Shown here one piece after another: positions 1-10,342 of a DNA stretch of 64,000 bases. A model generated the notes under the pieces. That model did not search any database and was not told where the DNA came from. It worked only from the letters and a program-made list of their open reading frames with translations. The first letter of the stretch is position 1; each line of letters starts with the position of its first letter. The position numbers and the translations under genes were made by a program. Source of the DNA: Gymnothorax reevesii (lineage: Eukaryota > Chordata > Actinopteri > Anguilliformes > Muraenidae); the NCBI GenBank assembly GCA_029721435.1, contig CM056580.1, forward strand, positions 78,517,367 through 78,581,366. The letters run 5' to 3'.

Positions 1-1045
1 TTCCGCCTGTAAAACCCTTTCTCGGATTGATTGTGTCCGAGTTTAGCTGCTTTCACATCGAACGCGAAACTAATTTTTCGCGCGACAGATGACATTCAAA
101 GTCAATGCAAAGATGCAAATACAGTTGAAATGCGTGTATTCGCGTCTTTGCGTTGAGTTTGAATAAAAAATAATTTCCTGTATTTGTTCATACTGTATAA
201 TGCAAAGTAACTTATCTGCTGGCATTCTGTATCTGGTGCCGCACACCGAACTGGAGCTTTTCTCTATCATGAAGATGTGATGTAATGTCACCACAGCTCT
301 GTATAGCAATAATTAAATGTATAATTCATTCTTAATCATACAAAACAAATGTCATTGATGGTTAGGCTTTAGGTAAGTGCTCTTCTAATGGTCTTGTGTG
401 CAGAAAACGGCAACCAAGTATTGAATTTATGCAAGTTCATGGTAGAAGGCCAAACCAAATGCGCCAACAGAAGAGTAATGAGTGTAGATTCTCCCTTGCG
501 CCCAGGTGACATCTCGCATCGCCATTCTGGGAGGCAAAATGGCAGCTCAGTAGTGGCCTTCGGACTGCCACACAAAAAAAAAAACACTTTTTCATAAATG
601 GTCAAGTATGCCTGAAGTTTTTCTCATGGGCTCTCAATATTATAAGCCATCAACCTCTGCATATACTTAAAGTCCGTTGTCTATTCCTTTAACTAAGTCA
701 CAATTTCCCCTTCCCAATGCTACCTACTCTGTTGGAGAAAACTTTTTAGTTCTCACGTTGTAGCATGTACAGGAACACGAACACACGTGTGCGCTCTCAC
801 TCAAACACCGTTCCAGCACAGTAACCAAAACTGCTGTGTAGAGTACTGCTCTGCATGTTGATGTGAAGGTAAGCTGCGTGCTGGCTAATTAAACCTGAAT
901 GCTGCAGCTTTTCCCATTAAGTTCAGTTCTGGCACAATTCTGTACTCTTAACACAGGAAAAACCCACAATACCTGCTTCAGCATTACCTGCATAGTATTG
1001 CCTTGTTGTAGAATCCTGTCCTGTGACCCTAATCTTCTCTGATAG
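1..1045 (+). other. atxn2: atxn2 intron, 3' part (upstream exon outside window)
   Basis: This is the 3' end of the intron before the first visible atxn2 exon. Apart from a truncated palindromic MITE at 47-180 I see no exon, RNA gene or recognisable element. The ataxin-2 segment that should precede the first visible exon (proline/tyrosine-rich, ending HYQSQ in mammals) is not found here, so that exon lies left of the window. The 3' end reads aatcttctctgatag, a pyrimidine-containing acceptor. Confidence 0.7.
47..180. mobile_element. Foldback MITE, truncated copy
   Basis: The left arm at 47-124 starts GCTGCTTTCACATCGAACG and contains TTCGCGCGACAG and CATTCAAAGTCAATGC. The right arm starts at about 136 (TGTATTCGCGTCTTTGCG) and is roughly its reverse complement, but it stops at about 180. 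The same family appears complete at 2639-2801. It is non-autonomous with no coding capacity, and the superfamily is undetermined. Confidence 0.6.
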
Positions 1046-1172
1046 GCCCAGCACGTCTTCAGCCCCATGATGCAGAGTGGGGCCCGGATGATGGCTCCAC
1101 CCACTCATGGCCAGCCCAGCCTGGTGTCATCATCTACTACTCAGTTTGGAGAGCAGACGCACACCATGTATG
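1046..1172 (+). CDS. atxn2: atxn2 internal exon (HVFSPMMQ ... EQTHTMY)
   Basis: This exon encodes 42 residues plus one base: AQHVFSPMMQSGARMMAPPT, then HGQPSLVSSSTTQFGEQTHTMY. It aligns with the C-terminal low-complexity region of vertebrate ataxin-2 (mammalian ..HVYSPVIQGNARMMAPPTHAQP..EQTHAMY). Ataxin-2 is a cytoplasmic RNA-binding protein of polysomes and stress granules. Its Lsm/LsmAD domains and PABP-binding PAM2 motif lie upstream, outside the window. The acceptor is ...ctctgatag|GCC and the donor is TATG|gtaaga at 1173. The exon starts in phase 0 and ends in phase 1, and the spare G joins the TG that opens the exon at 5873. A second possible acceptor (cag at 1049-1051) would drop two residues. 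The alternative mammalian segment CPKLPYNKETSP.. is not visible here. Confidence 0.93.
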
Positions 1173-2638
1173 GTAAGACCCCCCCCCACAAAGGTGGAGG
1201 CTACTGTGGACCTATAGAAACTTCCTTCAGTTTACACCTGTTTATGGGGTCGGAGGTTGTGAGAGAACCTCGGATTAGGAGGTGCAGCTTGCATACCAGT
1301 GGACTTGTGATTTTATGATTCTGAACAGCTGCGCATTTTAACCACTGTTTACTGGGGCAGAGGGCAGGTTAGGACATTAAATTGAAATTATAATGCAGAA
1401 AGACTCCACTATAATGCAACCGAAGTGGTCCACGAAATTCACTGACCTAAAAAATGCTGGCGTTGTGATTTGTAAAGTTAATGAACAGTCCTTTTTCACT
1501 CGGTCCTCCACTGAGTTTGGGAAAAGAGGGGAAGATATATTCATGCATCTGATGTGCGATAAAGCCAATCAAAAAATTCCAGTTCACTTGAGATCAATTT
1601 ACTTTATTCAATATTGAAAAACATGAACCATTTGCCTCTTCGAATTCACAGTTTTATATAAACTGAATACGTCAGAAATAGCTGAGTTGTTACTTTCTGA
1701 AACCATGGGTGGATATATTCTCTCACGGGGGGTGTGATATAATTTGTCATATTTGTATGTCTTGTGTCAGCGAGTTACATGTGGTGTATAGCATGGCTTG
1801 TTGCAGCATTTAATGCAGCGATTCTCTCTCTCTTTTTTTTTTTTTTAATGCCCCCGGTAGGCCTGCACGATAAATTGCCAGAAGATCAATTTCTAATTGT
1901 TGACGATTTTCCTGCATTATTTCACGTGCCGCAGAGCAAACAAACTGGTAGTTTTTGAGGACTGAGTAGTGAGTTGTAGGCGGTCTCCTGGGGGCCCTTG
2001 AGACCGCCCTCAAACGCAACATTGACATTGCTTCGCGCTCATCCTATGGCAAAGCAGCGCTACATCACTTGAGTTCACGTAGAAGCCAGAGGACCTAAAC
2101 AGTAACTGGCGCCGGTCTTACGAGTTGGTAAGCAGTGTAGATTCAGAAGTTGCGAGGGAGATGAAGAAATGTTAAAGTGTGGAGTACAGGAAAGTTCCAC
2201 CTTGGTCCAAATGTCAATTGACAATCAAGCACTTGATTCGCACAATTAAAAATTTGAATCGGAGGACGGTCCAATTTATTTCTGTATTCTTTTGGCAGTC
2301 GTATTTTGAGAATCAAATGACCTGGAGACAGTACAGATTCACCTTCGTGCGTTTACCAGATTATTTTTATAGGCTTATATTTGTCGATTTGACCTGAATA
2401 TGGAAATAAATCACACCTCGCGGTGGATAGGCCGAATGAATTGTTTTCCACATTGCGTTGGCCTATATTATGTTTTTGAAAACTAGGGCCATTTTAAAAT
2501 TGTTTTATTGTTATTGGTTATTGGCACACTTACACGGAAGCCTTGTTTGTTATGTCCACTTCTTATTATCGCTTGCTTTTTTAGCCATAATAGGCTACAT
2601 GCCGGTTGTACTTGTTGGCCAAATTCCTTGATTTTTAA

Positions 2639-2801
2639 GCTGCTTTTCCACCGAACGGGAAACAAATTATTTGCGCGACAGATTATGCATTCAAAATCAA
2701 TGCGAAGACGCGAATACACATGATGTATTTGTATCTTTGCATTGACTTTGAATGTTTTCTGTCATGCGAAAAAATAATTTCACGTTCAGTGGAAAAGCAG
2801 C
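2639..2801. mobile_element. Complete foldback MITE (palindromic)
   Basis: The element opens GCTGCTTTTCCACCGAACG and closes with the reverse complement of GCTGCTTTTCCACTGAACG. The two arms of about 78 bp pair over nearly the whole 163 bp around a short centre near TACACATGATGTA. Shared internal blocks are GCGCGACAG/CATGACAG and CATTCAAA.TCAATGC. It is the same family as the truncated copy at 47-180. There is no coding capacity, and a target duplication is not clear. Confidence 0.8.
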
Positions 2802-3408
2802 TTTAGTTCGAGAAAGTAGCCACTCAAGAATAGATTTGGGGTATGCTAGTTATGTCAAGGTGATTGAGCTGACTTCAATGCACCGGAAGCATTTTTTTAA
2901 ATGGCCACTGAAGTTTAATAGCCATTGTTTCGAGACTGCAGGTGGATGATACGTATTTTGGCTTTGGGTTGCCCCAAAAGTAATCTTGGTTTATGCTGGA
3001 ATGCAGTCGACGTGCTGCTTTCTCTACGTGCAGGCTTTTGCTTGTGTGCAAATGTGCCTCGGATGCACTTGCATCAGTGCCTGCCTGTTTGATGTGACAT
3101 TATAACTGAGCAGTATCATCTCCTGGGTTGTGTTTTGCCATCGTTGCGTCCCTAGTTCAGGGCCATGTGGAGTCGAAGAGCACTTAAGGTGCACTTTTTT
3201 TGTCTTTTGACTTAATAAATAAATAAATAATATAAATTAATTTAATAATAAAATAAAGATTTCAGTTTGTGGGGAAAAAATCGTGGCAAAGAATCGTGAT
3301 CTAAGTTCTAAACCCAAAAATCTTGATTCATATTTTTTTCCAGAATCGGCAGCCCAAGCCCCCGAAATCGAAGATTGGGGGAAATATTGTTTGCGTCTGT
3401 CTGTCTCC

Positions 3409-3850
3409 AAAAAAATTCAAACCTTGGCCATGACTTTTGATTGGTCAGAGATAGGCCTTTGATGCTTGACGTGTATCCCTTGTCACAAGACCTTTCAGAT
3501 GAGGGTATCGTATTCGACCTTGTGACCTTGACCTTGGCGTAGGACGCATATTCCGAAAAAGAACTTTAACCTTGGCCATAACTTTTTATTGGTCAGAGAT
3601 AGGCCTTTGATACTTGAAGTGTATCCCTTGATACAAGACCTTTCGGATGAGGGTATCTTATTCGACCTTGTGACCTTGACCTTGGTGTAGGAAACATTTT
3701 CCGAAAATGTTAGCCTTGGCCATAACTTATCATTGATCAGTGATAGACCTTTAATACTTGACATCTTTATCCTTTGACACGAGATCTTTCAGATGAGGTC
3801 ACAATTTTCCACCTTGTGGCCTTCACCTTGGCGTCATTTTGATTTCACAA
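3409..3850. repeat. Tandem repeat, ~147-bp period, about 3 copies
   Basis: The landmark ggtcagagataggcctttga recurs at 3443 and 3591, with a diverged form near 3734. Each unit also carries cgaccttgtgaccttgacct and ccttggccataac. The spacing is 148 then about 144 bp. An open frame on the - strand across the array is a by-product of the repeat and is not a gene. Confidence 0.85.
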
Positions 3851-4179
3851 TAGTTTTCCTGAAAAGTTCTGAAAATTTTATTTGTTTATTTCTCTTTGCC
3901 AGTTCAAGCAATTCCATCTGGTCCTTTTCCAAATTATAAATCCAAACTATGCTTATATCCAGGGGCATCAGTGTTTCACAAACACATCTTGTTTTTTTTT
4001 TGTTCCAACCACTGTGACAATCCTAGAATTTTTACAAGATGGTGTAGTTTCTAAATTATGGGTTTACAGTGGGGGATTACTTGAACTCCTAAATGTCACT
4101 CTGCGTGATAAACAATCCATGCCATGAAAATAAATATTCTGAGGTCATTAAATGCTTAATGGTCTTTTACCAACAATGA

Positions 4180-5865
4180 ATGCATTCTGATGTAGTGTGT
4201 AGTAGGGCATGTCATGTATTGTGTAATGTGGTTTGTTCCGAGTGAGTAGCAGGCAGTGTTGTATGTAGCATTTAATGTGGCTTGCAGCGTGGTGTTTGTG
4301 TGCTGTGTAGCTGGGCATGTTTTGTGCAGCTAGTTGTGGGGCATGTTGTTTGTAGCTTGTAGCTGGGTGTGTTGTACATGGCTTGTAGCAGCGCATGTGG
4401 TATGCAGCATATGATGGGGCTTCTATGTAGTGTGTAGTGGGGCGTGTTGCATGTAGTGTGTGGTGGGGCATGTTGCATGTAGCAGGTAGTGGGGCATGTT
4501 GTATATTGCATTTTATATAGCATGTAGCAGGATGTGTTGTATGTGGCATGTAGTGGGGTGTGTTGCAGATGGCATGTAGCGGGGCATGCTGTATGTAGCT
4601 TATAGTAGGGCGTGTTTTACACCGCATGTTGCATGTAGTATGTAATTTGTCTTCTATGTTGCTTGGTTTGTTGTATATGTATGTAGCTTGTGGAGGGGCA
4701 TGTTGTCTGCAGCATGTAGCAGGGCAGTTTGCATATGGTGTGAAGCGGGGTGTGTCATTTGTGGCTTGTAGCAGGGAGTGTTGCATGTAGCATATAATTT
4801 TGCTTGTATGTAACATGGTATGTTACATGTAGCTTGTGGCTGGGCTGGTTGAATGTAGCAGGGTTTGTTGCATATAGTCAGGGCTTGTTTGTAGCGTTTG
4901 GCTTGAATCTGTGTAGCAAGCAGTGTTGCATGTAGCAAGTAATATGGCTTGTTGGTAGCATGTTGCGGGGCATGTGTATCATGAGTAATCTCCCTTACAT
5001 GCTACATGAAATGATGCATGTATGTAGTGTGTGATGTAGCTTGTATGCCGCGTGTAATAGCAAGTGTTGTATGTAGTGTGTAATGTAGCTTGTATGCAGC
5101 TTGTCTCTGCGCAGGTTGTTAGCGGTGTGTAATGAAGCTTGTATGCTGCGTCTTACAGTTCATGTTGCATGTCATGTTGTGTAGGTTGTATGCCAAGTCT
5201 AAGGCCTGGAATATACTTGCTGCGTGACCGAACGGACGCGTACACAGTGTGCTTCGTGAGTGCACACACTTGCTGCAGCACAACGCGTCGAAAACGCATA
5301 GTATTGGAAGTCTCCACTAGAGGCAGACAGCAGCATATCGGACCCTGAAATTGCGAAAACGGCGGGCGGTATTGCCCGGATATCGCATACTGTCACAATG
5401 GATTCGTTTGCACAAGTGCCTCTAGCGGTCATGTCAATACTGCATCTCGCGCACACGGCATGTTGCATCGCGTCGAGATGAGCGACCTCCAGGCTCACGA
5501 ACGTAGAATATGCTTGGCAGCCATGATGCGTAAGCGCACTCGTCGTGAGCAGCAAGTATATTCCAGTGCATGTCGTGTGTCGAGTGTAACTAAGCTTGGA
5601 TGCAGCATGTAGTGGTGCATGTTGTATTTACTGTATAATGTAGCTTGTATGCAGGGTCTGACTCTTCATGTTGTACGTAGTGTCCTGTAGCTTGAATGGG
5701 GGGTCTAATGGTGCATGTTGTTTGTAGAATGTAATGTAGCTAGCAGTGTGTTATATTGCTTGCTGTATTTGGTGTGTAATTTAGCTTGCATTTAGCGTGT
5801 AATGTTGCAGCTGCATTTGGTGTGTAATGTGGCTTGTATGCAGCATGTAACAGGGTGTGTTCCAT
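4180..5865. repeat. Degenerate GT-rich minisatellite field
   Basis: There are many irregular copies of motifs such as tgtagtggggcatgttg, gcatgtagc and gtgtgtaatgtagcttgtatg, with unit lengths of about 20-40 bp and high divergence. The field runs to within about 10 bp of the exon at 5873 and is split by the TIR element at 5206-5566. A 222-codon open frame on the - strand (4148-4816; CNTPHY/ATCNMP-type repeats) arises from the repeat and is not credible as protein. Confidence 0.8.
5206..5566. mobile_element. Non-autonomous DNA transposon with 18-bp perfect TIRs
   Basis: CTGGAATATACTTGCTGC (5206-5223) is repeated as its perfect reverse complement GCAGCAAGTATATTCCAG at 5549-5566. The GC-richer interior (CGTCGAAAACGC.., CGCGTCGAGATG..) contrasts sharply with the GT-rich minisatellite it interrupts. 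There is no transposase frame. The true ends may extend 1-2 bp outward. The superfamily is not determined. Confidence 0.8.
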
Positions 5866-5872
5866 GTTGCAG

Positions 5873-6027
5873 TGTCTCCAGGCCCCATCCCACAGCAGTA
5901 CACCCACCCCAGCGCTACACTGCACCCCCATCCTCAGCACCCCCAACCCTCGGCCACGCCTACCGGCCAGCAGCAGCCTCAGGGCCAGCACACAGCCAAC
6001 CACCCCCCAGCTCCCAGTCCCGTGCAG
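5873..6027 (+). CDS. atxn2: atxn2 internal exon (QQYTHPSATLHPHPQ ... PAPSPVQ)
   Basis: The opening TG completes a valine codon with the G left by the 1046-1172 exon. The exon then encodes 51 residues: SPGPIPQQYTHPSATLHPHP, QHPQPSATPTGQQQPQGQHT, ANHPPAPSPVQ. The mammalian counterpart is STGSLAQQYAHPNATLHPHT..PSATPTGQQQSQ..HPAPSPVQ, so assignment to ataxin-2 is firm. It is proline/glutamine/histidine-rich disordered sequence. The acceptor is ccatgttgcag and the donor is GTGCAG|gtgagt (6028). It ends in phase 0. A Tc1 element begins only 49 bp beyond the donor. Confidence 0.95.
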
Positions 6028-6270
6028 GTGAGTGCGCGTGTGTGTGTGTTACAATCTGCATTCACGCGTGTGTGTACACCTATCTGCCGTAACATTATGA
6101 CCACTGACAGGTGAAGTGAATATTTTGGATTATCTCATTACAGTGGCACCTGTCAGTGGGTGGGATATATTAAGCAGCAAGTAAGCTGTCAGTCCTCAGA
6201 GGTGATGTGTTGGAAGCAGGAAAAATGGGCAAGTGCAAGGATCTGAGTAACTTCAACAGGAACAGTTGTG

Positions 6271-7075
6271 ATGGCTGGCAACTGGGTCAGAGTATCTTTT
6301 AAAACTGCAGCTCTTGTGGTGCAGCTGCAGTGGTCAGTACCTTCCAAAAGTGGTGCAAGGAAGGAAAAACCATTGAACTGGCGACAGGGCCACGGGCAGC
6401 CAAGGCTTACAGATGTGTGTGGGGAGCTAAGGCCGGCCCATGTGGTGTGATCAGACCAAAACAGAAGAGCTACTGTTGCTCAAATAACTGAAAAAGTTCA
6501 TGGTGGGTCTAATACTAAAACACAGTTTAGGGCAGTTTGTTGTGATGGGGCTGCGTTGCAGCAGAGCGGTCAGGGTGCCCATGCTGACCCCCTGTCTGCT
6601 GCCGAAAGCGCGGACCATGTAGCAATGGAAAGGGGTGGTCTGGTCTGATGAATCACATGTTCTGTTACATCATGTTGATGGCTGTGTGCGTTGCTCACCT
6701 GGGAATGATATGTCTCCGGGATGCACTGTGGAAAGAAGGCAAGCCAGCAGAGGCAGTGTGCTCCTTTGGGCAATGCTCTGCTGGGAAGCGTTGGGTCCTG
6801 CCGTTCACGTCACAACCACCTACTTAAACAAGGTTGCTGACCAAGTACACCCAGTCATGGAAATGGTATTCCCTAATGACAATGACCTCTTTCAGCAGGA
6901 TAATGCACCCTCCCTCCCTGCAAAACTGGTTCAGGGATAGATTGAGGAGCGATACGTTTATCCAGCCAGATTGAGTAGCAAGGTGTTGATTTTGCCTCTG
7001 AATTCCCCAGATCGAGCATCTGTGGGATGTGCTGGCCGAACAAGTCTGATCCATGGAGGCCCCACCTCATATCTT
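6271..7075 (+). pseudogene. Tc1-like transposase, broken
   Basis: The N-terminal HTH region is recognisable from about 6220 (GKCKDL..) through VSFKTAALVV and RQGHGQPRLTD (6380-6420). From about 6635 a catalytic-domain frame runs VWSDESHVLLHHVDG (first catalytic Asp), WAMLCWEALGP and LFQQDNAP (second Asp). The third acidic residue survives only in a shifted frame (IEHLWDVL, about 7010-7035), because roughly 10 bases of the usual SPDLNPIEH segment are deleted. After about 7080 the frame is cut by the hAT insertion, and the C-terminal codons resume at 9409. Confidence 0.88.
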
Positions 7076-8554
7076 ACACGACTCAAAGCAGTGTTTCCCC
7101 AAACCTTTTTCTCTCGCGGCTCACTGTTTACCATGAAAAAATCGGGGAAAAAAAAATCTGCACACCTCTATGATATTGTAGCGTTCCACTCGCGCTACCT
7201 ACCCTGCAGCGCAACCGAATGGCGAGAGACCACTCAAGCTTTCCACCCAGGTTTCAGGCTTATGCAATCATAAATGACATAAAGACTCATTTTCAGTTTG
7301 ACGGAACACACACTTAACATCAATATTGCAAATACACAAATGCAAATGGGCAAATATTCAAAATCAAATTTGAATATTGTCTAAATGTTAAAAAAAAATT
7401 GCAAATGGTAAAGCAGTACAAACGCTGCATGTTTGTGAAGCCTTGTGTTTTTTGTTTGAGAATATTGTATTCCCCTGAACTTTGTACTTTTAAACATGAT
7501 AGTTTCTTTTTCCATTGAAAACATATTTTATTGCCTGAGCACATAAACAATCCTGGCCCAAATAACCCCACCGTGATTGGCCAAAACTCACCAGTTCAGC
7601 AGCCAATCACGGTCGATTGCTCCCCAACAAAAAGGACCAATGGCTGGCAACAGTGACACACAAATTCAAACACCCCAGTTGCAACAATATTACCAATGAA
7701 TGCATGCTATTTCTTTGGTAATACAAAAGACAGTTATAATAATTTAATAGGTCATTAAAAATGTTAAATTTCATGAAAATATTTATTTTTATTAATTGGT
7801 CCCATTTGTGTACTACTTATTTTGGTGAACTACATTTAATGTGAAACATGTTCGATGTGTGTAAGTTAAGCTGTTTTATATTATAAGGCTATCAGGAAAA
7901 AAAAAACTGTAGGTGATAGTGATGCGCGGGTCGGCCCGGAACCCGTCGGGCGGGGCGAGTCAATATTTTAATAGTATTTTGCGGGTGCGGGCGGGTTGGG
8001 CCAAACAGTGGCGACATCTAATTCCCACGAAATTGCGAATAAAAAGTATAATGGGCTATCGGCCACTTGAGGGCTCTAGACGTACAGCCTAGATAATATT
8101 CTCCTGTCAAACGATGCAACGCTACCTTAAGCAGGATAGAATGCCAATTATACCTCTCCCTCTTCCTACTCGATGTACACGCAGTCACTGGTGCGCGGCT
8201 TAATCCTCCACGGTTAGACTAAGGATCTAAAGGTTGAATGATAGCTCATCTTATATATCGTTCTGCTGTCAGCACTGAAATATTATATAGTAGTAGTAAT
8301 TTTATTGACCTGTGGGTCCAAACAACACATAGACAAAACATTTTTTCGCCTCTTTTCAGTGAAAGGCATATCACGATTCTTATTCAAAAATAAAATCAAC
8401 TTGCTGAGGTGCTTCCGTTTATCAGCTACGTTTTCTCTGACAGCAGAGCGTGTGCTGCCATCGGCAGTAAAGACACTTCTTAGATATACATTTCTATAAC
8501 ACCATTCTATACACATATCACCCAAACGAATAGGTAACCTATCATTACTGGAGC

Positions 8555-8770
8555 ATGTATGGTCATAAACTTAGTCTCGCTCTCATTAATTACCGTACTA
8601 TGAGACAAAGAATAATCGTGTCAAACTCCATGGTGGCCAAAGCAGTCCACTGCGTCCCAGCAACTAGCGCAGCAAGCGAGCGAACCTTCAGTTCGGCTGG
8701 CCGTGTCCAGGAAGCGCGCCGTAATCGCTTAAACCTTGCACTGTTGAAGCGATTTTGTTTTTTTGCATAG
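8555..8770 (+). pseudogene. hAT transposase C-terminal (hATC dimerisation) remnant
   Basis: A 71-codon frame contains VPATSAASERTFSSAG followed by RVQEARRNRLN. This is the hallmark ATS..SER.FS.AG motif of the hAT C-terminal dimerisation domain. The RNase-H catalytic core that should precede it is not visible in frame, and 8290-8550 holds only short broken frames. It is therefore a remnant, not an active gene. Confidence 0.85.
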
Positions 8771-8828
8771 TTTGGGGAAAAAATACGCCTAGGCCTACAT
8801 AAGCTGTGTTGAAAAAGTAGCCTAAAAG

Positions 8829-8860
<32 letters not shown>
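8829..8860 (+). repeat. Homopolymer C run (32 bases)
   Basis: There are thirty-two consecutive C bases inside the inner hAT element, just after the transposase remnant. The length is as given and could be affected by sequencing or assembly. Confidence 0.9.
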
Positions 8861-8861
<1 letters not shown>

Positions 8862-10342
8862 AATCAATCTTGAAATAAATATATGAGGGGAAAAAATTTC
8901 CTCGTAGACAGGATATCGCAACGCTGCTTGAGATGGTAGGCGATAGCGCCAGTGCGCCACTATCATGTTAATTTTGCTCTAATAAAACAGCCTGTTTGCA
9001 ATATTTTGCCTGATGGCATTTCGTTTGGTTGCAAAGATCAGAAATTTCTTAGGTTCAATTAATAGACAGAGCCTAAACGTTGAATTAAGAATTCCAGCCA
9101 AAAGTCAAATGTATGTTGTGCTCCACTCAAATCCATAGCGTAACAGAGGAATTGTTTTTTTTCTATTGCAAATCATGCCACCCAGACCTGCTATATTCTT
9201 TTTCTCTTGACTCCTTTTTGTGTCGGGTCGGGTTGGGTTCGGGTTGAAAATCAGATCGAGTTTTAGCGGGGCGCGTTAGCTGTCACGTCGGGTCGGGTTG
9301 GTGCGGGTGTTAAAAAACCTCGACCCGCGCGTTACTAGTAGGTGGGTTTTCTCGCGGCACATCTTGGAAGCTCTCCCGGCACACAGTTTGGGGAACGCTG
9401 ACTTAAATAATCTGCTGCTAACATCTTGGTGCCAGATACCACAGCACACCTTCAGGGGTCTGGTGGAGTCCATGCCTCAGTGGGTGAGGGTAGTTTTGGA
9501 GATAAAGGGGAACCGACAGAATAGTAGACAGGCGGTCATTATGTTATGGCTGGTTGGTGTATGTACGTATTCTTTCATTTTTCTCTTAGATCAAGGTAAT
9601 GGCTGAAGTCAAATGTTTGGTTAAAGATCGATCTTTACCATTTGTTGCTGTATGCATGGGTGTGCAATTGGATTTTGTGTTATGGTGTATGTACAAAATT
9701 GTGGGCAATAAACCAGTGCCAATAGGGCAAGTGCACTCAGTTACTCCATTGGTCAGCCAACTGTCAGTCACTCGGTCATTTATCACTGTCATTCACCTCT
9801 GTCAGTCAGCCACTCTCCACTCAGTCAGCCACTCAGTCTCTCAGCAAGTCCCTTAGTCTCTCGCTCTGCCACTGAAATTTGTCTAAATAAAAATAATTCA
9901 AAATACCTGCAAAGATGATGATGAAATTCAGAAAAAATGCTCTCAGCCCTGAAATTGTTTTATATGCAGCTGTTCTAAGAGGGCCTAATACAGGTTCTAA
10001 TGGTGCGCTTTTGTCATTGAGCTGTCCAAGATGATTGAGGAATTGGACTGTAGTGTACTTGTGTTTTTGAAAAGTGTGCGTGTGTGTGTATGCACTTGGT
10101 GCGCGAGTGGATTTGCCCGTGTTTGTTTGACTGGGTGGGTATGAGTATATGTGTTTACATTTTGTATGTGAGCGCATGCGTGCTTGTGTGTGCGCGCTCA
10201 TGTCTGTGAGTTTGCAATCTGTGTTTGAGCGGATGCGCGTGTTGGGTTGAATGTGTCCTTGTTTGAGTATACATTCTAGTAGGAGCTCTTGTTTGTCTGT
10301 GTGTGGTTGCGTTATGAAGGGTTTCCCTCTTTCTTTACCCAG

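Larger units (their letters stand above)
1173..5872 (+). other. atxn2: atxn2 intron, 4.7 kb, repeat-filled
   Basis: This intron has GT (gtaaga) and AG (catgttgcag) ends. It contains a foldback MITE (2639-2801), a ~147-bp tandem repeat (3409-3850), a long degenerate GT-rich array (about 4180-5865) and a TIR element (5206-5566). In 1180-2638 and 2802-3408 I see only short AT-rich tracts and spurious short ORFs. The aataaataaataaataa tract near 3213 follows sequence that resembles a retroelement tail, but no element could be delimited. Confidence 0.8.
7917..9337. mobile_element. Second hAT element inside the first
   Basis: The left terminus is TAGTGATGCGCGGGTCGG and the right terminus reads, as reverse complement, TAGTAACGCGCGGGTCGAGG. 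The target duplications are GTAGGTGA (7909-7916) and GTAGGTGG (9338-9345), one mismatch apart. Subterminal regions at both ends are rich in CGGGTCGGGT/GGGTTCGGGTT-type motifs. It carries the hAT transposase C-terminal fragment at 8555-8770 and a 32-base C run at 8829-8860. Confidence 0.87.
7089..9400. mobile_element. hAT-type element inserted in the Tc1 element
   Basis: The left end is CAGTGTTTCCCCAAACC and the right end is CAGTTTGGGGAACGCTG, imperfect mirror images. The flanking 8-bp target duplications are ACTCAAAG (7081-7088) and ACTTAAAT (9401-9408), two mismatches apart. Joining the flanks restores the expected Tc1 coding sequence (..CTTACACGACT / CTGCTGCTAACATCTTGG). The 8-bp duplication and CAGNG..CNCTG ends are hAT hallmarks. 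Sequence at 7100-7900 is AT-rich with no clear ORF. A second hAT element sits at 7917-9337. Confidence 0.88.
6077..9559 (+). mobile_element. Tc1/mariner-like transposon, interrupted by a hAT insertion
   Basis: The left end is TA|CACCTATCTGCCGTAACATTATGACC and the right end is ...GGTCATTATGTTATGGCTGGTTGGTG|TA (mirror-image termini, split here only for length). TA target duplications lie at 6075-6076 and 9560-9561. This is the abundant fish Tc1-like family with TIRs of the type ACACC.ATC.GCCATAACATTATGACC. Without the hAT insertion (7089-9400) and one copy of its target duplication, about 1.16 kb of Tc1 sequence remains, in line with a single-transposase element. The transposase is broken by frameshifts and stops, so the copy is dead. 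Confidence 0.92.
6028..10342 (+). other. atxn2: atxn2 intron, 4.3 kb, mostly a nested transposon
   Basis: Most of this intron is the Tc1-like element at 6077-9559 with two hAT insertions inside it. From 9560 to 10342 I see no gene. 9700-9860 is rich in gtcagtcactc-type repeats, and 10080-10260 is GT-rich (gtgcgtgtgtgtgtatgc). The 3' end, ccctctttctttacccag, is a strong acceptor. Confidence 0.85.

Noticed and set aside
1857..3361. hAT-like element from ggcctgcacgataaat (1857) to aatcggcagcccaagcc (3361)
   Set aside because: The two ends match poorly as inverted repeats and no target duplication was found. They may be unrelated fragments.
4148..4938. Large - strand open frames (222 and 94 codons) with NTPHY/ATCNMP repeats
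   Set aside because: They lie wholly inside a GT-rich degenerate minisatellite in an atxn2 intron. The frame follows from composition, and no domain is present.
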